Origin: Desulfuromonas sp. KJ2020
GTDB taxonomy: Bacteria; Desulfobacterota; Desulfuromonadia; Desulfuromonadales; SZUA-540
Direction: 5' to 3'
Length of the DNA: 64,000 bases
NCBI RefSeq assembly: GCF_024197615.1
Contig: NZ_JAKUKE010000001.1
Span: forward strand, 958,424 to 1,022,423
The translations under genes and the position numbers were made by a program. The notes below the pieces were generated by a model. That model searched no databases. It had not been told where the DNA came from and was given only the letters and a program-made list of their open reading frames with translations. Positions 16,355-26,454 of the stretch are shown piece by piece. Positions within the stretch are counted from its first letter, which is position 1, and each line of letters begins with the position of its first letter.

Positions 16355-18415
16355 TCAGTTCCCGCTGATCTGGTTGCCTTTAAGATGAATGCTTTGACCG
16401 TTGATGGTGACCTTGCCGGCGCTGATGGTCAGGTCCCCTTCCGGGGAGATCTGGATAGTGCCGCTGCCCTGCCTGATCGTAATGGGACCGCCACCCTGTC
16501 CGAGGAGACTGATGTCTTTGGCCGCCTGAATGCTCAGACCTCCCCTTGCAATGGCGAGATCCATCTTGTCGCTGCGTACCTGCATAGACAGCGCTTGGCC
16601 GACATCGAGGATCAGGTTCTCGCCAGCGCTCAAGGCGATGTCATGCTTTTCGGCCTCGAATTGAATATTCTGGTCGGCCTTGAATTGGATATCGGTGGCG
16701 GCCTGCAGGGAAATATCCTTATTGCGGGTCATCAACTGCTGGGAGTTTTCCACCGTGACGATATGGTCACCACCGCTTTCGACGAACTGACTCTCTCCCG
16801 ACTCCATCAGCAGAGTCTTGCCGGCGTGGATTTCCATGTCGCCTTCGCGGGTTTCCAGCCGCACCTTGTGGGATCCGGCCTGGGCATCGAGGGTCAGGAT
16901 ATTTTTCCGTTCGGCGGTGAACAGGTCGATGCGTTCCTTCTGGCGGCGGTCGTCCATGCAGAGCTCGTTGCCGCTGACGGTACGGATGATGTTCTGGCTG
17001 ACATTTTCGGCGGTGACCACATTGGGGGTCTGGGGATTGGACAGGGCACCGAGCATAACGGGGCGGTCGAGGTCGCCGTTGAGGCAGGCGAGTACCACCT
17101 CCGTTCCCCCCTGCAAGGGAAAGTGCATGCCATGCTGCTCACCACCATACGGCTGCATCAGCCGCACGGGATGGCTGGCCTGGGCCAGGGGGGCCTCGCC
17201 GCGGTCAAAGTCGGTACGGATACGATAGCGCCCCTGTTCGTCGAGACAGGCATATTCCGTTCCGTCGCTTTCAACCCGGGCGGTAAACAGACCGAGCACT
17301 TGCCGATGTTCCGGGACGGGCGACCGAAAAGGAATCTGTGCCTTGATGAGCTGAAGACGGTTGACATAGGTGGGGCCCTTTACCTCTTCGCCCCGGGCCA
17401 AAGCAGCTTCCTGGTGGCCGCTTTGTTCCATGCTGACCACCAGATAGTCGCCATTGAGACTTTCTTCAGGGTGGTCGCTTATTTTAAGCCGGAAGCCGGG
17501 AGCGATGCCCCGACAGTCCGTCTCCGCCTCAAAGGTCTCCCGGCGGGCATCCAGGGCCTGTCGACGGATTTGGGCCATGTGCTCGCCCTCTTCCGCCGTT
17601 TTGAAATGATCGCCGTGGATCGCCTGTTCCCCAACGGCATTATCCGAGGTTGCATTGAGCCTGACATCCAGAGGGGTATCGGGGGTGCGATAATTGTAGT
17701 CCGTCAGACGAATGCCTCCTGGCAGCCACTGCGCCTGGGGAGAAAGTGCAAAGACCGTTTCGGCCGTGCGAACCGAACCGGTCTGGGGTCTGTATTTCAG
17801 CTGCTCAATGCACGGCAGCATCGGCCGACGGGTGCTGTCGTCACAGAAAACGACGCGGCATCCCTGCGCCCGGTTGTCGAAAGTGAAGAAGATCCCGTGG
17901 CGAGCCAGTTGGCGGCGGAGAAAGTCGAAATCGGATTCAGCGTACTGAACCACGAACTCCCGTTGAGGATAGTTTCCTGTTAATTCGAGACGGAATTCGT
18001 CTTTGCCATATCCAGCCCCGATCAGTACCTCTTCGATAAGCTGACCGATGTCGCGGCCCAGAAAGACCCGATTGCTGGTGTTCAGGCTCAGGGGGAAGAG
18101 GGGGGAGCTGAGAACGGCCCGGTAGGAGACGCCGTCTGGGGTGTTGCCGGTGCGCTCAAAGCGGGAGATGACCCCGTGCAGATAGACGGGTTGAGGGCCC
18201 CAGCTCAGCTCCAGGGTGGCGCTACGTCCGATGATGGTGCGTGGCAGCAGTTCGGCGTCCGAATGCAGACAAATCTCAAAGCGAAAGTCTTCCGACAGAC
18301 CCTGAGCGGAGCCGCTAAAACGGGTCAGGGTGAAGGTGTCGTCCGGTACCGTCCGAATGCGCAGGAAAAACTGGCTGCAATTGGCGGCCGGAAAATGAGC
18401 GGCGGGAAAATTCAT
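16355..18415 (-). CDS. vgrG: VgrG spike protein (TssI)
   Basis: 686 residues. The N-terminal gp27-like part contains Q-Y-A-E-S-D-F-D-F-L-R-R (~154-165), the signature of VgrG, followed by the gp5-like OB domain and a C-terminal DUF2345 beta-helix with D-I-x-x-x-A repeats ending G-Q-S-I-H-L-K-G-N. The length is that of a plain VgrG without an effector extension. It forms the trimeric tip on the Hcp tube; its position ahead of the DUF3540-effector cassette suggests it carries the PAAR-like effector at 7386-11642. Confidence 0.93.
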   Translation of the reverse strand: MNFPAAHFPAANCSQFFLRIRTVPDDTFTLTRFSGSAQGLSEDFRFEICLHSDAELLPRTIIGRSATLELSWGPQPVYLHGVISRFERTGNTPDGVSYRAVLSSPLFPLSLNTSNRVFLGRDIGQLIEEVLIGAGYGKDEFRLELTGNYPQREFVVQYAESDFDFLRRQLARHGIFFTFDNRAQGCRVVFCDDSTRRPMLPCIEQLKYRPQTGSVRTAETVFALSPQAQWLPGGIRLTDYNYRTPDTPLDVRLNATSDNAVGEQAIHGDHFKTAEEGEHMAQIRRQALDARRETFEAETDCRGIAPGFRLKISDHPEESLNGDYLVVSMEQSGHQEAALARGEEVKGPTYVNRLQLIKAQIPFRSPVPEHRQVLGLFTARVESDGTEYACLDEQGRYRIRTDFDRGEAPLAQASHPVRLMQPYGGEQHGMHFPLQGGTEVVLACLNGDLDRPVMLGALSNPQTPNVVTAENVSQNIIRTVSGNELCMDDRRQKERIDLFTAERKNILTLDAQAGSHKVRLETREGDMEIHAGKTLLMESGESQFVESGGDHIVTVENSQQLMTRNKDISLQAATDIQFKADQNIQFEAEKHDIALSAGENLILDVGQALSMQVRSDKMDLAIARGGLSIQAAKDISLLGQGGGPITIRQGSGTIQISPEGDLTISAGKVTINGQSIHLKGNQISGN

Positions 18416-18430
18416 GAACCGTTCTCCTTG

Positions 18431-21109
18431 CTAACTGGCTGCGGCGAGGGCAGAGGAATCCGCGGCGTCTTCGACCAAATCACTGAACAGGCAGGAAAGG
18501 TCTCCCCGCTCATCCAGCTGCAGGGTCATGATCTGCGGCATATCGTCGGCCACCATGAACTGCAGCAGGCTGCGTGCTACCCCGGTCATCACCTGCTGAT
18601 CGATAAGGGTATTGAGGGAGCGGGCGCCGAATTCAGGGGACTGACACCTGGCCGTCAGGTAATCGATGATCTCCGGGGCGCAGCGCAGGGTGATGCCATG
18701 ACTATCGGCCAGCCGGCAGGCTATCTTGTCCAGCTTGAGGGCAGCGATCTGCTGCAGGGCCTGTTGGTCGAGGGGGCGCATGGGAACGACCTGCATCCGC
18801 GCCAGCAGGGCGGCGGGAAAGTGCCGGGCCAGATCCGGCTGGACGGCTTCGTGCAGTTCGGAGTACCCCGGCGTTTGGTCGGAGGTTTCCTCCTGCTCCA
18901 GGGCCGACTCGTTCAGCGCGATGATGGCTTCGGTTCCCAGATTGCTGGTCATGATGAGGACCGTATTTTTGAAATCCACTTCACGCCCTTCGCCGTCGCG
19001 CATGAAGCCGCGGTCGAAAACCTGGTAGAACATGTTGAGCACATCGGGATGGGCTTTTTCCACTTCGTCGAGCAGAATGACGGAATAGGGCCGCTGACGC
19101 ACGGCCTCGGTCAGGACACCTCCTTCACCGTACCCCACATAGCCGGGAGGTGAGCCCTTGAGCTGCGATACCGAGTGGGCTTCCTGATATTCGCTCATGT
19201 TGATCGTGACCATGAAGCGTTCGCCGCCGTAAAGGACGTCGGCAATAGCGCGCGCCGTTTCCGTTTTGCCCACGCCGCTGGGTCCTGTGAGCAGAAAGAC
19301 GCCGATAGGCGCGTCTGCGTCGCCCAGACCAACCCGGTTGCTGCGCAGGGCTTGTCCGATGGCGTGAATGGCCTCGGTTTGCCCAACGATGCGCTGACCG
19401 AGCAGCGTTTCGAAGTCGAGCAGGCTGGCAAGGTCGCTCTTGACCATGCGGCCGACGGGAATGCCGGTCCAGTCGGCCACGACCTGAGCGATGGTTTCGG
19501 CGTTGACCTCCGGCTGCACCAGGGGCGATTCCTGCTGAATCTCCTGCAGATGCTGCTGCAGTTCTTCCACCTTGGCACTGTCGCAGGGCTGTCGGCGCAT
19601 CGCCTGAATCTGACGGACCAGCTCCAGTTCCGCCTGCCAGCGTCCCTGCAGGGTTTTGACCTGTGTGGCGGTCTCCTCGCGTTGCTGGTGCAAGCGGTTC
19701 TGCAGGGCTTCATCCACCGGCAGTCCCAGATCGGTCTCCTCTTGCAGGTGGCGCAGACGACGTTCAACAAAGGCGAGCTGCTCCTGGGCACTATCAAGCT
19801 CGGCTGGCGTGGCTGCCTGGCCCATACAGACGCGTGCCGCGGCGGTGTCGAGCAGATCAATGGCTTTGTCGGGGAGAAAGCGGCCATTGATGTAGCGGCT
19901 GGAGAGGCGAACGGCCGCCTCCACAGCCTGATCCGTAATCAGCGCCTTGTGGTGTTCCTGATAGTGGGATTTGAGACCATTGAGCATGACGATGGCTGTT
20001 TCTTCTGAGGGTTCGTCAATTTTGACCATCTGGAAACGGCGCTCCAGGGCGGCGTCCCGCTCGAAGTACTTCTTGTACTCAGACCAGGTAGTGGCGGCCA
20101 GAGTGCGCAGTTCACCTCGCGCCAAGGCCGGCTTGAGCAGGTTGGCGGCATCCCCCATACCTGCATCGCCGCCGGCGCCAATCAGGGTGTGGGCCTCATC
20201 GATAAAGAGAATAATGGGGACATCACTGGCGCGGATCTCTTCGAATACGGACTTGAGGCGCTTCTCGAACTCCCCCTTGACCCCCGCGCCCGCCTGCAAG
20301 AGGCCCAGATCGAGACAGACCAGCCGCACATTTTTCAGACTATCGGGGACGCTCCCGGCGACAATGCGCAAAGCTAGTCCTTCCACCACGGCCGATTTCC
20401 CCACACCGGGCTCGCCCACGAGAATGGGGTTGTTCTTGCGGCGCCGGGTAAGAATGTCGATCATTTGACGGATTTCGTCGTTGCGGCCGAGAACCGGATC
20501 GATCTCCCCCGTTCTGGCCTTGGCGGTAAAGTCGGTGGTATAGGCGTCGAGATGCGGCGTGGGGCCCGTCACCTGACCGGGAGACGCGGTATTAGCTGAA
20601 GGGGGCGCAGTCGGGGCTGGTTCCAGGGAGGGCTGACCTTCCACGGAGATAGCCAGAATCTGGGCCGCCTCCGCCTCGATCATTTCTCGAGAAAGGCCGT
20701 CCAGCAGCAGCCAGGCCTGCCCGGGGAGCAAGGGGGCGATTTCCAGCAAGGCTTCAAGCAGAGCCCGTGAACGGATTTGAGCCTGTGGGTCGTGCAGGGA
20801 GGTTAACGTCCAGGCCCGCTCCAACCATTCCAACAAATGATGGGAAAAGGCGGGCTTGTGATGATTGCCGCAACGCCAGCGGGCCAGGTCGTCAAGTAGC
20901 TTTTGCCAGAGCTGGTCGAGGTTGATGCCGTAGTGGCACAGCAGCAAGTCAAAATCCCCCTCGCCTCGTTCCAACAATTTGATAACGACATGCTCAAGGC
21001 CAATTTCGTAGTGGCCGCGCATGGCGGCAAAACTGGCGGCTGATTCCAGAGCATTAAGACAGTGCGGGTTCAGCTTTTCAAGCAGCCTTTTGATGTGAGT
21101 CGATCTCAT
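18431..21109 (-). CDS. clpV: ClpV ATPase (TssH)
   Basis: 892 residues, a class 1 AAA+ disaggregase: N-domain repeats, first Walker A G-E-P-G-V-G-K-S (~225) with I-L-F-I-D-E-A-H-T, a coiled-coil middle domain, and second Walker A G-P-S-G-V-G-K-T with L-L-D-E-V-E-K-A-H. It recycles the contracted TssBC sheath. Its stop is 15 bases before vgrG and its start 32 bases after tssG. Confidence 0.95.
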   Translation of the reverse strand: MRSTHIKRLLEKLNPHCLNALESAASFAAMRGHYEIGLEHVVIKLLERGEGDFDLLLCHYGINLDQLWQKLLDDLARWRCGNHHKPAFSHHLLEWLERAWTLTSLHDPQAQIRSRALLEALLEIAPLLPGQAWLLLDGLSREMIEAEAAQILAISVEGQPSLEPAPTAPPSANTASPGQVTGPTPHLDAYTTDFTAKARTGEIDPVLGRNDEIRQMIDILTRRRKNNPILVGEPGVGKSAVVEGLALRIVAGSVPDSLKNVRLVCLDLGLLQAGAGVKGEFEKRLKSVFEEIRASDVPIILFIDEAHTLIGAGGDAGMGDAANLLKPALARGELRTLAATTWSEYKKYFERDAALERRFQMVKIDEPSEETAIVMLNGLKSHYQEHHKALITDQAVEAAVRLSSRYINGRFLPDKAIDLLDTAAARVCMGQAATPAELDSAQEQLAFVERRLRHLQEETDLGLPVDEALQNRLHQQREETATQVKTLQGRWQAELELVRQIQAMRRQPCDSAKVEELQQHLQEIQQESPLVQPEVNAETIAQVVADWTGIPVGRMVKSDLASLLDFETLLGQRIVGQTEAIHAIGQALRSNRVGLGDADAPIGVFLLTGPSGVGKTETARAIADVLYGGERFMVTINMSEYQEAHSVSQLKGSPPGYVGYGEGGVLTEAVRQRPYSVILLDEVEKAHPDVLNMFYQVFDRGFMRDGEGREVDFKNTVLIMTSNLGTEAIIALNESALEQEETSDQTPGYSELHEAVQPDLARHFPAALLARMQVVPMRPLDQQALQQIAALKLDKIACRLADSHGITLRCAPEIIDYLTARCQSPEFGARSLNTLIDQQVMTGVARSLLQFMVADDMPQIMTLQLDERGDLSCLFSDLVEDAADSSALAAAS

Positions 21110-21141
21110 GATTCCCCCGAAGAGTACGGATTAAAAAATGA

Positions 21142-22137
21142 TCAAGCTGCCAGGTGAAGGCGACCTGGCCCTGATGTTGTGGTGGTTTGACGGCAGGCGG
21201 CCAGACTGGCGGAAGACAGGAGCACGCGCTGCCCTTGAGGCGCCGCCGTGCCCAGCCAGCAGCCCCAGCCCAGGATGAGGTGAGGGTAGCCGAGGCAAGC
21301 GGTCTGACCCGCCGCTGACTGGATATTCAGCTCCAGGTCGTAGTCGAGTCCCGGTTCCAGATAGTCCCCCAGCAGGCTGCCGATGGCCAGGGCCAGAGGT
21401 TCTCCCGGACGTAAAGCCAGCGCTTTTTCAAAAGACAGCGGACCGGCAAGAATGCGGACATGGCTGTTCACCGCCAAAAGGCGGTCGCCCAACAGGGCGT
21501 TGCTTCCCAGAAGGCACTTTTCACCCAATGTGGCGGGTTCATCTATGCCGATCCAGCGGGGAACGTTCTGCCGCAGACGAACAGGGGCGTCGAGAAAGTC
21601 GGCCAGCATGCCGCACAGGGCCTGGCTGCTTCGGATGCGGGTACCGAATACACCGGCGTAGTCGATTCGCCCTGTAGCGACCGACAATCCCGAGAAGGCG
21701 GCCAGATACCGACTGTAGAGACTTTTTGTGCCGCCGTGGTGGTTCAGTTTTTTCCAGGCCATGAACAGCAGGGTATACAGGCGCTGGCTGAACAGGTTCA
21801 AAAAAGCGCTCAGCTCGTCGCTGCCGTCCTTGTCCCGGGCCGTGATGTCGTTGAAATACTGAGGCAGCGGGGAGTCGACGCCGTAGAGCCCCATGAAGTT
21901 CAGTTCGAGACGATAGCGCTGATCCCGGTCGCGAAAGCAGCGGCGTATCTCACCGGCGGGATAGGAGAGCTCCCGGGCCGGAGTCGGGACGATGAAGCGA
22001 TGCAGTTCTTGGTCCCCATCCCCGCCACGACAGCTCATTTCCATCAGATGAAGCGCCTGAAAAGCGGTGTAGGCTGACGGTCGGGCAAGCAGGTCTTCGA
22101 TCAGATGAGAAAGTTTTCCCCGAGCAAAGGTTCCCAT
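21142..22137 (-). CDS. tssG: TssG baseplate protein
   Basis: 331 residues with the TssG N-terminus L-L-A-R-P-S-A-Y-T-A-F-Q-A-L-H-L-M-E. The start lies 37 bases inside the end of tssF, an overlap common for this pair. With TssE, F and K it forms the baseplate wedge. Confidence 0.9.
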   Translation of the reverse strand: MGTFARGKLSHLIEDLLARPSAYTAFQALHLMEMSCRGGDGDQELHRFIVPTPARELSYPAGEIRRCFRDRDQRYRLELNFMGLYGVDSPLPQYFNDITARDKDGSDELSAFLNLFSQRLYTLLFMAWKKLNHHGGTKSLYSRYLAAFSGLSVATGRIDYAGVFGTRIRSSQALCGMLADFLDAPVRLRQNVPRWIGIDEPATLGEKCLLGSNALLGDRLLAVNSHVRILAGPLSFEKALALRPGEPLALAIGSLLGDYLEPGLDYDLELNIQSAAGQTACLGYPHLILGWGCWLGTAAPQGQRVLLSSASLAACRQTTTTSGPGRLHLAA

Positions 22138-23858
22138 ATCAATTCACTTTTAGACGGGCTCAGCTGTGAGCCGGTTTGCACAAAGGCGTTGATGGTGACG
22201 TACATGGTAAAAAAATGGTGCAAAATGGTGCCAAAGAGATAGACATCCGCCGGGGACAGGTAATCCCTTTCAGCCATCTTCAGCTGAATATCCACGCCGC
22301 GCAGCAGGGCCCCCCGGTGGATGCGATGCAGAGGTTTCAGCTGGATTTCGGTGACGCCTCGAATACGTCGCCGGTTCTGAGGCTGATCGCTCCAGTTATA
22401 GAGCATGAGGAGTTGTTGAAGGTTGTCCCGACTGGCCAGGCTGTTGTAGCCGACGCTCAGATGGGTCACCAGGGCCATGCGGTAGTCGTCGCGCTGGGGC
22501 GGCAGCCGCATGGGGGTGGGGCGCGTGATGTTGCAGGCCGTGACATTGGTCGGAAAGCCCTGTCCCGGCGATCGGATGTCGCCCGTCTGCAAATGGTCCC
22601 TGGGGACGTTTCCGTTAAAGACAGTGATGTCGCAGGAGAGAGTCTCGACCTCTTCGCCCAAGGCGCCTCCGGTCACGAGGTAGGTCAGGGGACGCAGGCC
22701 TTCGCGGTGGCGATGGCCGACTTGAAAATAGGTCTCCTGGTGGTCGCCGTGATCAAACTGAGGCAGGGAAGAATAGTTTTTTCGCAGCCCCGTTCGCGGT
22801 TGGGCGCCGGTCACGCGGTTGACGCTGTAGACCTGCAAGCTGGCCGGATTGTTGTTGTTGGCGATAACCGGGTATTCCCATTGGCGGTGATGGAGCTGGA
22901 TCGGTTCGCTGCTGCTTTCAAACAGATTGATGGCCGGGGCGCAATGCAGGCGAAAGTTGTCTTTGCTCAGGCGCAGATCGTCGCCGAGAGACTCCCGCAA
23001 GTGGCAAAGGATCTCGAATTCACAGCAGTCGTCCGGCCAGGCCAGGCGATCCAGGTGATGTACGGCGACGAAGAGATACTTCTCCGGAAAGCAGAAGTAT
23101 TCGTGCAGGAGGTGAAAACCGGGGAAATCGCGGCCGGATGAAGGAATCATGACCTGATCGGCGTCAAGATGGCAGGGCTTTACCGTTTCCTGTCCTCCCA
23201 GCCGGAACGGCGGGTGTGGGTGGCCCGGAAAGACGATTTCGACCTGAGCGATCTGTGCGGTGAAGCTGTGGTAGAGTTCCATGGCGGTGGAATGGTCGCC
23301 ATGGAGATAGATTTTCAGACTTTTCAGATCGAGTTCATCGGGGGAAACGTCGTGATCCAACTGGAAGTGCAGGCGGGCCGTCTGGCGGCCGTGCACCGGG
23401 GCGTCGAGCTGAAAGTTTGCCAGACGTAGGGGCTGCAGTTCCACCTCGCTGGTCGTCCGGAAGCGGCAGTGAACCCGTTCGTCCAGGGCTCCTGGCCCTT
23501 GTCCCGGTACGTTGATGCTGCCGCTGGAGAGTTGGGTTCCCCGGGGCAGGGTCAGAGCCTGCGGCAGCTGTCCCGGACGGGGCGTGAACTGCATGATGCA
23601 GCAGGAGGGAAAGGGCCGCAGAAAACAGGGGCGCACATGGCTGAGCAGGGCCTCGGACAGCTCGGGGATGTCATCGTCGATGCGCTGCTTGACCTCGGCC
23701 GTCAGAAAAGCCATCCCCTCCAGCAGGCGTTCCACATAAGGGTCGCGATCCTTGACATCCAGCAGATTCAGCAGGCGTGCCTTTTCGGGAAAGGCCCGGG
23801 CGAACTCCTGGGCCGTTTCCTGCAAAAGGCGCATTTCGGCATCGAAGTAACTACCCAT
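22101..23858 (-). CDS. tssF: TssF baseplate protein
   Basis: 585 residues, the normal TssF length, with the N-terminal E-M-R-L-L-Q-E-x-A-Q-E-F-A, then D-V-K-D-R-D-P-Y-V-E-R-L-L-E-G-M-A-F-L, and the conserved L-S-H-V-R-P block. It overlaps tssE by eight bases and tssG by 37. Confidence 0.95.
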   Translation of the reverse strand: MGSYFDAEMRLLQETAQEFARAFPEKARLLNLLDVKDRDPYVERLLEGMAFLTAEVKQRIDDDIPELSEALLSHVRPCFLRPFPSCCIMQFTPRPGQLPQALTLPRGTQLSSGSINVPGQGPGALDERVHCRFRTTSEVELQPLRLANFQLDAPVHGRQTARLHFQLDHDVSPDELDLKSLKIYLHGDHSTAMELYHSFTAQIAQVEIVFPGHPHPPFRLGGQETVKPCHLDADQVMIPSSGRDFPGFHLLHEYFCFPEKYLFVAVHHLDRLAWPDDCCEFEILCHLRESLGDDLRLSKDNFRLHCAPAINLFESSSEPIQLHHRQWEYPVIANNNNPASLQVYSVNRVTGAQPRTGLRKNYSSLPQFDHGDHQETYFQVGHRHREGLRPLTYLVTGGALGEEVETLSCDITVFNGNVPRDHLQTGDIRSPGQGFPTNVTACNITRPTPMRLPPQRDDYRMALVTHLSVGYNSLASRDNLQQLLMLYNWSDQPQNRRRIRGVTEIQLKPLHRIHRGALLRGVDIQLKMAERDYLSPADVYLFGTILHHFFTMYVTINAFVQTGSQLSPSKSELIWEPLLGENFLI

Positions 23859-24273
23859 GGTAATAATCTCCTCCGGTCGAAACGGTAATGTGGCCGCTAC
23901 GAAAGAGGGTCACCAGGTAGCGGACCCGCTGGTGCCCCGGCAGAGTCCCGCAGAGTTCGAAAGCAGTCCCCTCTTGGTTGCCCTCCAGAGCCAGGGCGCG
24001 CACTTGCGGATGCTGCAGTCGGGGCTCGTAGAGGGAGACGCTTTGACGCAGGCAGGCCATGATCTGGTCCCGGGAATAGGGGAGGGCTAGGTAGAGTGCC
24101 GCGATGTCCGGCATCCCGTAATCGGGGAGGTGGACCAGAGAGCCCCTGCGCGAATTGAACAGGCGCTGCAGATGGTCTCTGACGCACTGGCAGGCGGCGT
24201 CTCGGCCGCTGGTGCGTGAGTTCAACGGCGCGGCGTCAGGGAGCGTGAGTATGTCGAGAATGGTCTGGGTCAT
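23851..24273 (-). CDS. tssE: TssE baseplate protein (gp25-like)
   Basis: 140 residues with the gp25-like core: a R-D-H-L-Q-R-L-F-N-S-R-R-G-S segment, then L-P-D-Y-G-M-P-D, then a beta-strand C-terminus. It connects the sheath to the baseplate. It is separated from hcp by 59 bases that contain a strong hairpin, and overlaps tssF. Confidence 0.92.
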   Translation of the reverse strand: MTQTILDILTLPDAAPLNSRTSGRDAACQCVRDHLQRLFNSRRGSLVHLPDYGMPDIAALYLALPYSRDQIMACLRQSVSLYEPRLQHPQVRALALEGNQEGTAFELCGTLPGHQRVRYLVTLFRSGHITVSTGGDYYHG

Positions 24274-24295
24274 AAAATCCGAAGGCCATCAATAA

Positions 24296-24324
24296 GCCGT
24301 ACAGGGATTGGCTCCCTGTACGGC
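24296..24324 (-). repeat. Hairpin after hcp
   Basis: GCCGTACAGGGA and TCCCTGTACGGC form a perfect 12-bp stem with a 5-base loop, between the hcp stop and tssE start. No uridine run follows on the minus strand (next bases TTATTG), so it probably stabilises the abundant hcp message or only partly terminates it, leaving tssE-onward genes lower. This is inference from position. Confidence 0.6.
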
Positions 24325-24332
24325 GTGGTGGT

Positions 24333-24818
24333 TTAGCGTCCTTCCGTCCAGGAGTCGGAGAAGGAGATATTGCCGTCAGTGTAGGCCCAGGTGATCTTGG
24401 CATAGCGACAAGCGACCTGCTCCAGGTGGGGATACCGCTCCTTGTCCAGATCCTTGACGTTGTGCATCGTCGGCTTGACCGAGGTGATCTTGACGTTCTC
24501 CAGGGTGTGGGAGAAATATTCCTCCTCGGTGCCGGTGTCGTTGATGCGATACCATTTCAATTCGATCTTTTTCAGGGTCTGCCCGTTGCTGCAGGCCTTG
24601 TACAGATAAGGGGTGGCGTTGTCGAAGGCTTTCATGAAAATGAAAGGTTCGTGCTTGCGGGTGCCGGTCAGGCTGCCGGTATCGCTGTCGGTCGGGATGC
24701 GCAGCTCATGGTCGAAACCGAGAATCTCGATAGTTCCTTCGCGACCGGAAACCTTGACCGGACCCTCTACCTTGGACCCCTGATCGTCAAGGATGGTCAT
24801 GTAGCCTGGAATTGCCAT
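24333..24818 (-). CDS. hcp: Hcp tube protein (TssD)
   Basis: 161 residues from ATG 24818, which has a full AGGAGG at 24825-24830 seven bases upstream; a longer frame to 24860 is unlikely. The sequence follows the Hcp1 pattern: M-A-I-P-G-Y-M, then G-x-I-E-I-L-G-F-D-H, K-H-E-P-F-I-F-M-K, and Y-F-S-H-T-L-E-N-V-K-I near the end. Hexamers stack to form the inner tube. Confidence 0.95.
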   Translation of the reverse strand: MAIPGYMTILDDQGSKVEGPVKVSGREGTIEILGFDHELRIPTDSDTGSLTGTRKHEPFIFMKAFDNATPYLYKACSNGQTLKKIELKWYRINDTGTEEEYFSHTLENVKITSVKPTMHNVKDLDKERYPHLEQVACRYAKITWAYTDGNISFSDSWTEGR

Positions 24819-24892
24819 ACTTTTCCTCCTCTTGGACATTAGTGGCGGTGCTCTGTGCACCGGTTATAAGTTGGATGCCCTGTGGCCGGTAA

Positions 24893-26434
24893 TCAGTTGT
24901 TGTCGCGGGGCATCTGCGCAACAAGCTTGAGCTGTACATCCACCCCTTCGATCTGGAAGTGGGGCTGAACAAAGAGATCGACGCTGAAATAGCCCGGGTT
25001 CTCCGGGATCTCCTTGACCATAACCTTGCCGTCGCGCAGGGGGTGGATGGCGATGAGTTCGGGTTCCGGATCTTTCATTTTGGTGACCAGGGTTTGCAGC
25101 CAGCTGTTCAATTCGTTCTCCAGGACCTGGCGGCTCTTGGAAGAACCAATATTTTCCCGCTGCAGCACTTTGAGGTAGTGGGCCAGCCTGGAGACCAGAA
25201 AGATATAGGGCAGCCGCGAATTGATCATACTGTTGGCATTGGCGTTGGCATCGGCATATTCCGCCGGTCTCTGTACCGAATTGGCCGAGAAAAAACAGGC
25301 AAAGTCGCTGTTCTTGTAGTAGCTCAGGGGGATAAAGCCGAGGTTGGCCATTTCCAGTTCGCGCGTTTCGGAGATAAGCATTTCCGTCGGCATTTTCATC
25401 TGCATGCCCTTGCCCGTGTCGTGCATGTGGACTGGCAGGTTGGCGACCTTGCCGCCCGCTTCCGGACCACGGATGTTGACGGCCCAGCCATGCTGAGCGA
25501 AGCTCTGGGCGATGTTGCCGGCAAAGGCGAAGACCGGGTTGCCGAACAGGTAATTGCGATGATCCTGGCCACTGACGTCTTCTTCGTAGTTGAAGGTTCG
25601 CACGGGTGTGCTGTCCTGGCCGTAGGGAAGGCGAAGCAGGAAACGGGGCGTCAACAGGCCGATATAACGGGCGTCTTCGGTGGCCCGAAAACTTTTCCAG
25701 CGCGTATATTCGGCTTTTTCCATGTAATTGGTGAGATCGTTGATCTTGGCGATTTCGTCGACACTTTCCTTGCCGAAGAAGCGGGCGCCCACCGAAGCCA
25801 GAAATGGGCAGTGCGCACTGGCGGACACCTTGGAAATGTCGCGCAAAAGGGCGGTGTCCTGGGCCGAATTGTCGAATTCATAGTTGCCGATGATGGACGA
25901 AAAGGGCTCGCCACCGGGGGTGTCGTATTCATTGACGTAGACGTGACGATAGAGGCCGGTCTGAATAATTTCCGGGGCTTCCTCGAAGTCCTCCCGCAGA
26001 TCCTCCTTGGTGCAATCCAGAATTTCGACCTTGGTGTTGCGCCGGAAGTCGCAGCGGTCCACCAAGAACTGGAGCCCTCGCCAGGAACTCTCGATTTGCT
26101 GGAAGCGGGGATGATGCAGGATGGCGTCGAGCTGCCCGCTGATGGTTTGATCAATCTGGGCGATATAGCGATCCAGCAGCACCTTGTCGATGCGCTCGAT
26201 CTGGGCGCTGTTGCGGGCGGTCAGGTCAAGAAACACCTGGATTCCGGCGGTGAGGCGCTGCTGCAGAGAGATGTCCGCCATCTGCGATGCATCGGCGAAG
26301 CGGGTCAATTGAATGGATTCCCGCAGCGGATCGATATCAACCAGTTTGCACAGGCGTTCATAGGCGTTCTCGGCGTCGAGAACACGTTCTTCCGGGCTTG
26401 CGTTTAACTTGGCGGCGGCTTGCTGTGTGCTCAT
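24893..26434 (-). CDS. tssC: TssC sheath large subunit
   Basis: 513 residues from ATG 26434 (GGGAGA upstream). Contains the TssC blocks S-W-R-G-L-Q-F-L-V-D-R, F-S-S-I-I-G-N-Y-E-F, L-A-S-V-G-A-R-F-F-G and I-N-S-R-L-P-Y-I-F-L-V-S-R-L-A-H-Y. It pairs with TssB to make the contractile sheath. Located 20 bases after tssB. Confidence 0.96.
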   Translation of the reverse strand: MSTQQAAAKLNASPEERVLDAENAYERLCKLVDIDPLRESIQLTRFADASQMADISLQQRLTAGIQVFLDLTARNSAQIERIDKVLLDRYIAQIDQTISGQLDAILHHPRFQQIESSWRGLQFLVDRCDFRRNTKVEILDCTKEDLREDFEEAPEIIQTGLYRHVYVNEYDTPGGEPFSSIIGNYEFDNSAQDTALLRDISKVSASAHCPFLASVGARFFGKESVDEIAKINDLTNYMEKAEYTRWKSFRATEDARYIGLLTPRFLLRLPYGQDSTPVRTFNYEEDVSGQDHRNYLFGNPVFAFAGNIAQSFAQHGWAVNIRGPEAGGKVANLPVHMHDTGKGMQMKMPTEMLISETRELEMANLGFIPLSYYKNSDFACFFSANSVQRPAEYADANANANSMINSRLPYIFLVSRLAHYLKVLQRENIGSSKSRQVLENELNSWLQTLVTKMKDPEPELIAIHPLRDGKVMVKEIPENPGYFSVDLFVQPHFQIEGVDVQLKLVAQMPRDNN

Positions 26435-26454
26435 AGATGTGTTCTCCCAGAGGG

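Noticed and set aside
16385..17983. 532-codon + strand frame opposite vgrG
   Set aside because: Shadow of the vgrG reading frame.
24959..26407. 482-codon + strand frame opposite tssC
   Set aside because: Shadow of tssC, which is unmistakable.
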